DNA from: Inquilinus sp052078665
GTDB taxonomy: Bacteria; Pseudomonadota; Alphaproteobacteria; DSM-16000; Inquilinaceae
NCBI RefSeq assembly: GCF_052078665.1
Contig: NZ_JBQJIK010000028.1
Coordinates: 1 to 64,000 of the forward strand
Direction of reading: 5' to 3'
Length of the DNA: 64,000 nt
Part shown: positions 61,389-64,000 of the stretch, in pieces
How the letters are laid out: the number at the start of each line of letters is the position of its first letter
How positions within the stretch are numbered: the first letter of the stretch is position 1
Notes under the pieces: generated by a model
What the model saw: the letters and a program-made list of their open reading frames with translations, nothing else
Database searches by the model: none
Told to the model about the DNA's origin: nothing
Made by a program: the position numbers and the translations under genes

Positions 61389-62090
61389 TCAATCGGCAGC
61401 GCCGGCGCCGAAGCGGCGCAGGGTCTCGGCCAGATGGGACGGCGGCGGCGCCTTGGCGGCGACCGGCGGCTTCTGCGGGTAGAGGGGCACCGACACGGCG
61501 CGGGCGTGCAGGTGCAGCGGCGGGGCCTCCGGCCCGCGGCCGGCGGTGCCGTAGATCGCGTCACCCAGGATCGGGAAGCCGGAGGCGGAGCAGTGCAGCC
61601 GCAGCTGGTGGGTGCGGCCGGTCCACGGCCGCAGCTCCAGCCAGGCCAGGCCCTCGGCGCGGCCCAGCACGCGGAACTCGCTCTGCGCCGGCTGGCCGGC
61701 GGGGTCGACCTTCATCCACCAGCCGCGCTGCGCCGACCGCTTGGCCAGCGGCAGGTCGATGCGGCCCTCATCCGCGGCCGGGCCGCCCTCGACCACCGCC
61801 CAGTAGGTCTTCGCCACCCGGCCGGAGGCGAACAACTCGCCCAGCGTCGCCGTCGCCTTGCGGTGCCGGCCCAGCACCAGGCAGCCGCTGGTGTCCTTGT
61901 CGAGCCGATGGGCGAGGGCGGGTGGGTGCGGCAGGCCGAAGCGCAGCGCGTCGAGATGGTGGTCCAGCACCGGCCCGCCCTTCGGCCCGGCATGCACCGG
62001 CAGCCCGGCCGGCTTGTCGAGGATCAGCATCAGCCCGTCCCGGTACAGCAGGCGGGCCAGGATCTCGTCATCGGTCGGCGCGGCGATCAT
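61389..62090 (-). CDS. RluA-family pseudouridine synthase
   Basis: A 233-residue RNA pseudouridine synthase. The catalytic aspartate is in the family motif AHRLDKDTSGCLVLGRH, with TKTYWAVV-type (VAKTYWAVVEG) and PWTGRTHQLRLH blocks. It has no S4 domain, so it is closest to the RluA/TruC-like single-domain enzymes. The target uridine in rRNA or tRNA cannot be named from sequence. Confidence 0.9.
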   Translation of the reverse strand: MIAAPTDDEILARLLYRDGLMLILDKPAGLPVHAGPKGGPVLDHHLDALRFGLPHPPALAHRLDKDTSGCLVLGRHRKATATLGELFASGRVAKTYWAVVEGGPAADEGRIDLPLAKRSAQRGWWMKVDPAGQPAQSEFRVLGRAEGLAWLELRPWTGRTHQLRLHCSASGFPILGDAIYGTAGRGPEAPPLHLHARAVSVPLYPQKPPVAAKAPPPSHLAETLRRFGAGAAD

Positions 62091-62196
62091 CCCGGCGTCA
62101 TCGCACCGGGGCGGCCCGAAGGCAACAGTGGGTTGGGTCGGACGGAAGAGATGACCTTAGGTTCGCCCGATATAGATCTGATATTGCTGAAATAGA

Positions 62197-62226
62197 GAGC
62201 CCCCGCCATACGGGTGGCGGGGGCTC
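62197..62226 (-). terminator. rho-independent terminator
   Basis: A 12-bp perfect stem, GAGCCCCCGCCA with TGGCGGGGGCTC, around six bases. On the minus strand it follows the small secreted-protein gene by 20 bp and is followed by TCTATTTC. Confidence 0.75.
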
Positions 62227-62246
62227 GCTCCGGTTCAGGTCAGCGG

Positions 62247-62474
62247 TCAGTGATGGTGCCGGTCCCGCCGCCAGTCATGCGCCACGCGGGCCTCGCAGCT
62301 GTTGCGCGCCTTGTGGGAGTGGATGTGGCCGCAGGCCGCCTGCTGCCGGTGCTGCAAGGTCTCCCGCTGCCGGTGGCTGTCATAGGGCGCGGCCTGGGCC
62401 GACGCGAAGGTCGCCGGCACGGTGATGATCACGGCGGTCGCGAGCAGGAAGATACGCGTGAACTTCGAAATCAT
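62247..62474 (-). CDS. small secreted histidine-rich protein
   Basis: A 75-residue protein with a Sec signal peptide (KFTRIFLLATAVIITVPATFASAQA). The mature 50 residues are rich in His, Arg and Gln with two cysteines (ACGHIHSHK, NSCEARVAHDW) and end RRDRHHH, suggesting metal binding. No family is recognised. A terminator follows it. Confidence 0.65.
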   Translation of the reverse strand: MISKFTRIFLLATAVIITVPATFASAQAAPYDSHRQRETLQHRQQAACGHIHSHKARNSCEARVAHDWRRDRHHH

Positions 62475-62551
62475 TTGAAGCCTGTGTGCGAAGTCATGCC
62501 TGACTGGCATGAACACTTCACGCGGCGGCTGCCGGGTTCCGTCGCGCCCGG

Positions 62552-63136
62552 CTACGACGGGTCGATGCTGCGCCACCCGTGCAGCAGCCGGCGATCCTCC
62601 GCCGTGAAGGCGTAGTGGTGGCCGCCCCGGCCCGCGGGCTGGTCGGCCGCGCGGCTGATCGGCCGGCCCTGCAGCTGGCACAGCAGCAGCGTGCCGACGC
62701 CGCCATGCGAGACGATGGCGATGTCGCCCTCCGCCGGCGCCTGGCGCAGAACCTCGTCGACGGCGGCAACGATGCGGCGCTGGGCGTCGGCGGCGCGCTC
62801 CCAGCCACGCACGCTTTCCTGCGGCCGCGCGAAGAAGGTGTCGGCCATCGCCTCGAACTCGAGCTTCGGCAGATAACCGGTTGAGGAGCGGTCGTTTTCG
62901 CCGAGATACTCGATCTCCGTCACCGGCAGGCCCAGGGCCTCGGCGAGGATTGCCGCGCCGTCCCGGGCCTTGCGCTCCGTGCTGCAGAACAGGCTGCGCA
63001 GCCGCGACGCCCAGGGCTGGTCCAGCACCGCCCGCATGCGCTCGCGGCCACGCTCCGACAGCGGCCAGTCCGGCACCGGGACCGCCGGGTCGATCAGCAC
63101 GTCGGGATGGGTGATGAAATGGACGTGCCGGGCCAT
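62552..63136 (-). CDS. histidine phosphatase superfamily protein with altered RHG motif
   Basis: A 194-residue protein with the phosphoglycerate-mutase-like fold: HVHFITHPDV at the N-terminus holds the expected catalytic histidine but reads THP instead of RHG, WPLSERGRERM follows, CSTERKARDGAAIL comes next and the second histidine is in AIVSHGGVGTLL. The change from Arg to Thr at the phosphate pocket may lower or alter activity; relatives with ITHP exist. Substrate unknown. Confidence 0.82.
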   Translation of the reverse strand: MARHVHFITHPDVLIDPAVPVPDWPLSERGRERMRAVLDQPWASRLRSLFCSTERKARDGAAILAEALGLPVTEIEYLGENDRSSTGYLPKLEFEAMADTFFARPQESVRGWERAADAQRRIVAAVDEVLRQAPAEGDIAIVSHGGVGTLLLCQLQGRPISRAADQPAGRGGHHYAFTAEDRRLLHGWRSIDPS

Positions 63137-63253
63137 GCAGACCTCGCTGCGGAAGGGGCGGCATCATCTCCGATTTGCCAGACCGGTGAAATTCCTGCAT
63201 CGATCGTTATGCATCGCGCCGCCTCGGCGCGCATCGATCGGGGAGGGGAACGA

Positions 63254-64000
63254 ATGGTCAAGCTGGGCAAGCTGGCGAAGCGGTACCGGATCGAGGACGG
63301 CGACGGCTTCCGCCTGAAGGAATGGGACCCGGCGGACACCGCCTGGCTGGACGACAAGGCGGTGGCGCAGGCGGCGCTGGCCCAGAGCGTCGCCAAGCTG
63401 GCGGAGATGCAGGACAAGCTCTACGCCCAGGACCGCTGGTCGGTGCTGCTGATCTTCCAAGCGATGGACGCGGCGGGCAAGGACAGCACCATCAAGCACG
63501 TGATGTCCGGCGTGAACCCGCAGGGCTGCCAGGTCACCTCCTTCAAGCAGCCCTCGACGGAGGAGCTGGACCACGACTTCATGTGGCGCACCACCCGGCA
63601 CCTGCCGGAGCGCGGGCGGATCGGCATCTTCAACCGCTCCTATTACGAGGAGGTGCTGGTGGTCCGCGTGCACCCCACCATCCTGGGCAGCCAGCACCTG
63701 CCGCCGAAGCTGGTGACCAAGAAGATCTGGAAGGAGCGGTTCGAGGACATCAACGCCTTCGAGCGCTATCTGGCCCGCAACGGCACGCTGGTGCTGAAGT
63801 TCTTCCTCAACGTCTCGAGGGAGGAGCAGAAGAAGCGCTTCCTGGAGCGGCTGGACGAGCCGGAGAAGCACTGGAAGTTCCAGTCCTCGGACGTGGCGGA
63901 GCGCCAGCTGTGGCCCGACTACATGAAGGCCTATGAGGAGATGATCCGGGCCACCGCCACGCCGCACGCGCCCTGGCATGTGGTGCCGGCCGACAGCAAA
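63254..64000 (+). CDS. ppk2: polyphosphate kinase 2 (PPK2) family protein, 3' end beyond window
   Basis: At least 249 residues of a PPK2-family enzyme, which moves phosphate between polyphosphate and nucleotides. Walker A is QAMDAAGKDSTIKHV, followed by GVNPQGCQVTSFKQPS, HLPERGRIGIFNRSYYEEVLVVRVHP split over the next block, FFLNVSREEQKKRFLERLD and the lid. The short N-terminus fits the PPK2 class that phosphorylates AMP or ADP. The start follows GGAGGGG. The frame is open to base 64000. Confidence 0.92.
   Translation, partial: MVKLGKLAKRYRIEDGDGFRLKEWDPADTAWLDDKAVAQAALAQSVAKLAEMQDKLYAQDRWSVLLIFQAMDAAGKDSTIKHVMSGVNPQGCQVTSFKQPSTEELDHDFMWRTTRHLPERGRIGIFNRSYYEEVLVVRVHPTILGSQHLPPKLVTKKIWKERFEDINAFERYLARNGTLVLKFFLNVSREEQKKRFLERLDEPEKHWKFQSSDVAERQLWPDYMKAYEEMIRATATPHAPWHVVPADSK

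Overview
The window is about 70% GC, densely packed with genes, and reads as chromosomal DNA of an alphaproteobacterium, probably a member of the Rhodospirillales; the assignment is inferred. Supporting signs are an ELM1-family (DUF1022) protein, thrS followed directly by infC without rpmI-rplT, a minCDE operon, a VirK-family secreted protein, and LexA-type boxes of the GTTC-N7-GTTC form known from alphaproteobacteria. No CRISPR array, rRNA, transposase or phage structural gene is visible. One tRNA, tRNA-Ser(GGA), is present.

Layout. 1-5.7 kb: regulators and transporters (MFS, XRE, HD-domain protein divergent from a GlxA-type regulator, LysR divergent from a TauE/SafE exporter). 5.7-7.0 kb: an AT-richer gene for a protein resembling the EspL/ShET2 cysteine-protease effectors with ankyrin-like repeats. 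7.2-17.0 kb: class III cyclase, NAD-dependent reductase with a divergent TetR gene, phosphatase, small secreted and cytoplasmic proteins, YbiB-like protein, GMC oxidoreductase, SDR, methyltransferase and an NlpC/P60-like hydrolase. 17.3-24.8 kb: a peptide-uptake operon (S33 peptidase, DppBCDF-type ABC transporter, binding protein, FAD amino-acid oxidoreductase). 24.9-31.2 kb: a hybrid sensor kinase with an SLC5-like membrane module, a convergent LuxR-type response regulator, and an MHS-type transporter. 31.3-34.4 kb: small genes, including one behind two LexA-like boxes, then an AT-rich islet (HsdR_N nuclease and GIY-YIG protein) against the 3' end of tRNA-Ser.

34.5-47.9 kb: a DDAH-like hydrolase, then a surface-glycan locus with a GT4 transferase, a DUF115-like protein, three DxD transferase-like proteins, three paralogues of one uncharacterised 295-302 residue family, an AlgI-type MBOAT O-acyltransferase with an AlgJ-like partner, an ELM1 protein and an LpxL-type acyltransferase. 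Together they look able to build and O-acylate a surface polysaccharide or LPS decoration.

47.9-64 kb: thrS-infC (infC apparently starting at AUA), ROK sugar kinase, RidA, a class III cyclase fused to a 2TM module, a TrpXYZ-like ABC importer, an ALDH7-type aldehyde dehydrogenase, a haem-oxygenase-fold protein with a methyltransferase, minCDE, an RluA-type pseudouridine synthase, a histidine phosphatase and a PPK2 running off the right edge.

Most notable: the paired LexA-like boxes in front of an unknown 109-residue gene, the EspL/ShET2-like protein, the three-paralogue glycan family, the AUA start of infC and the nuclease islet at tRNA-Ser.
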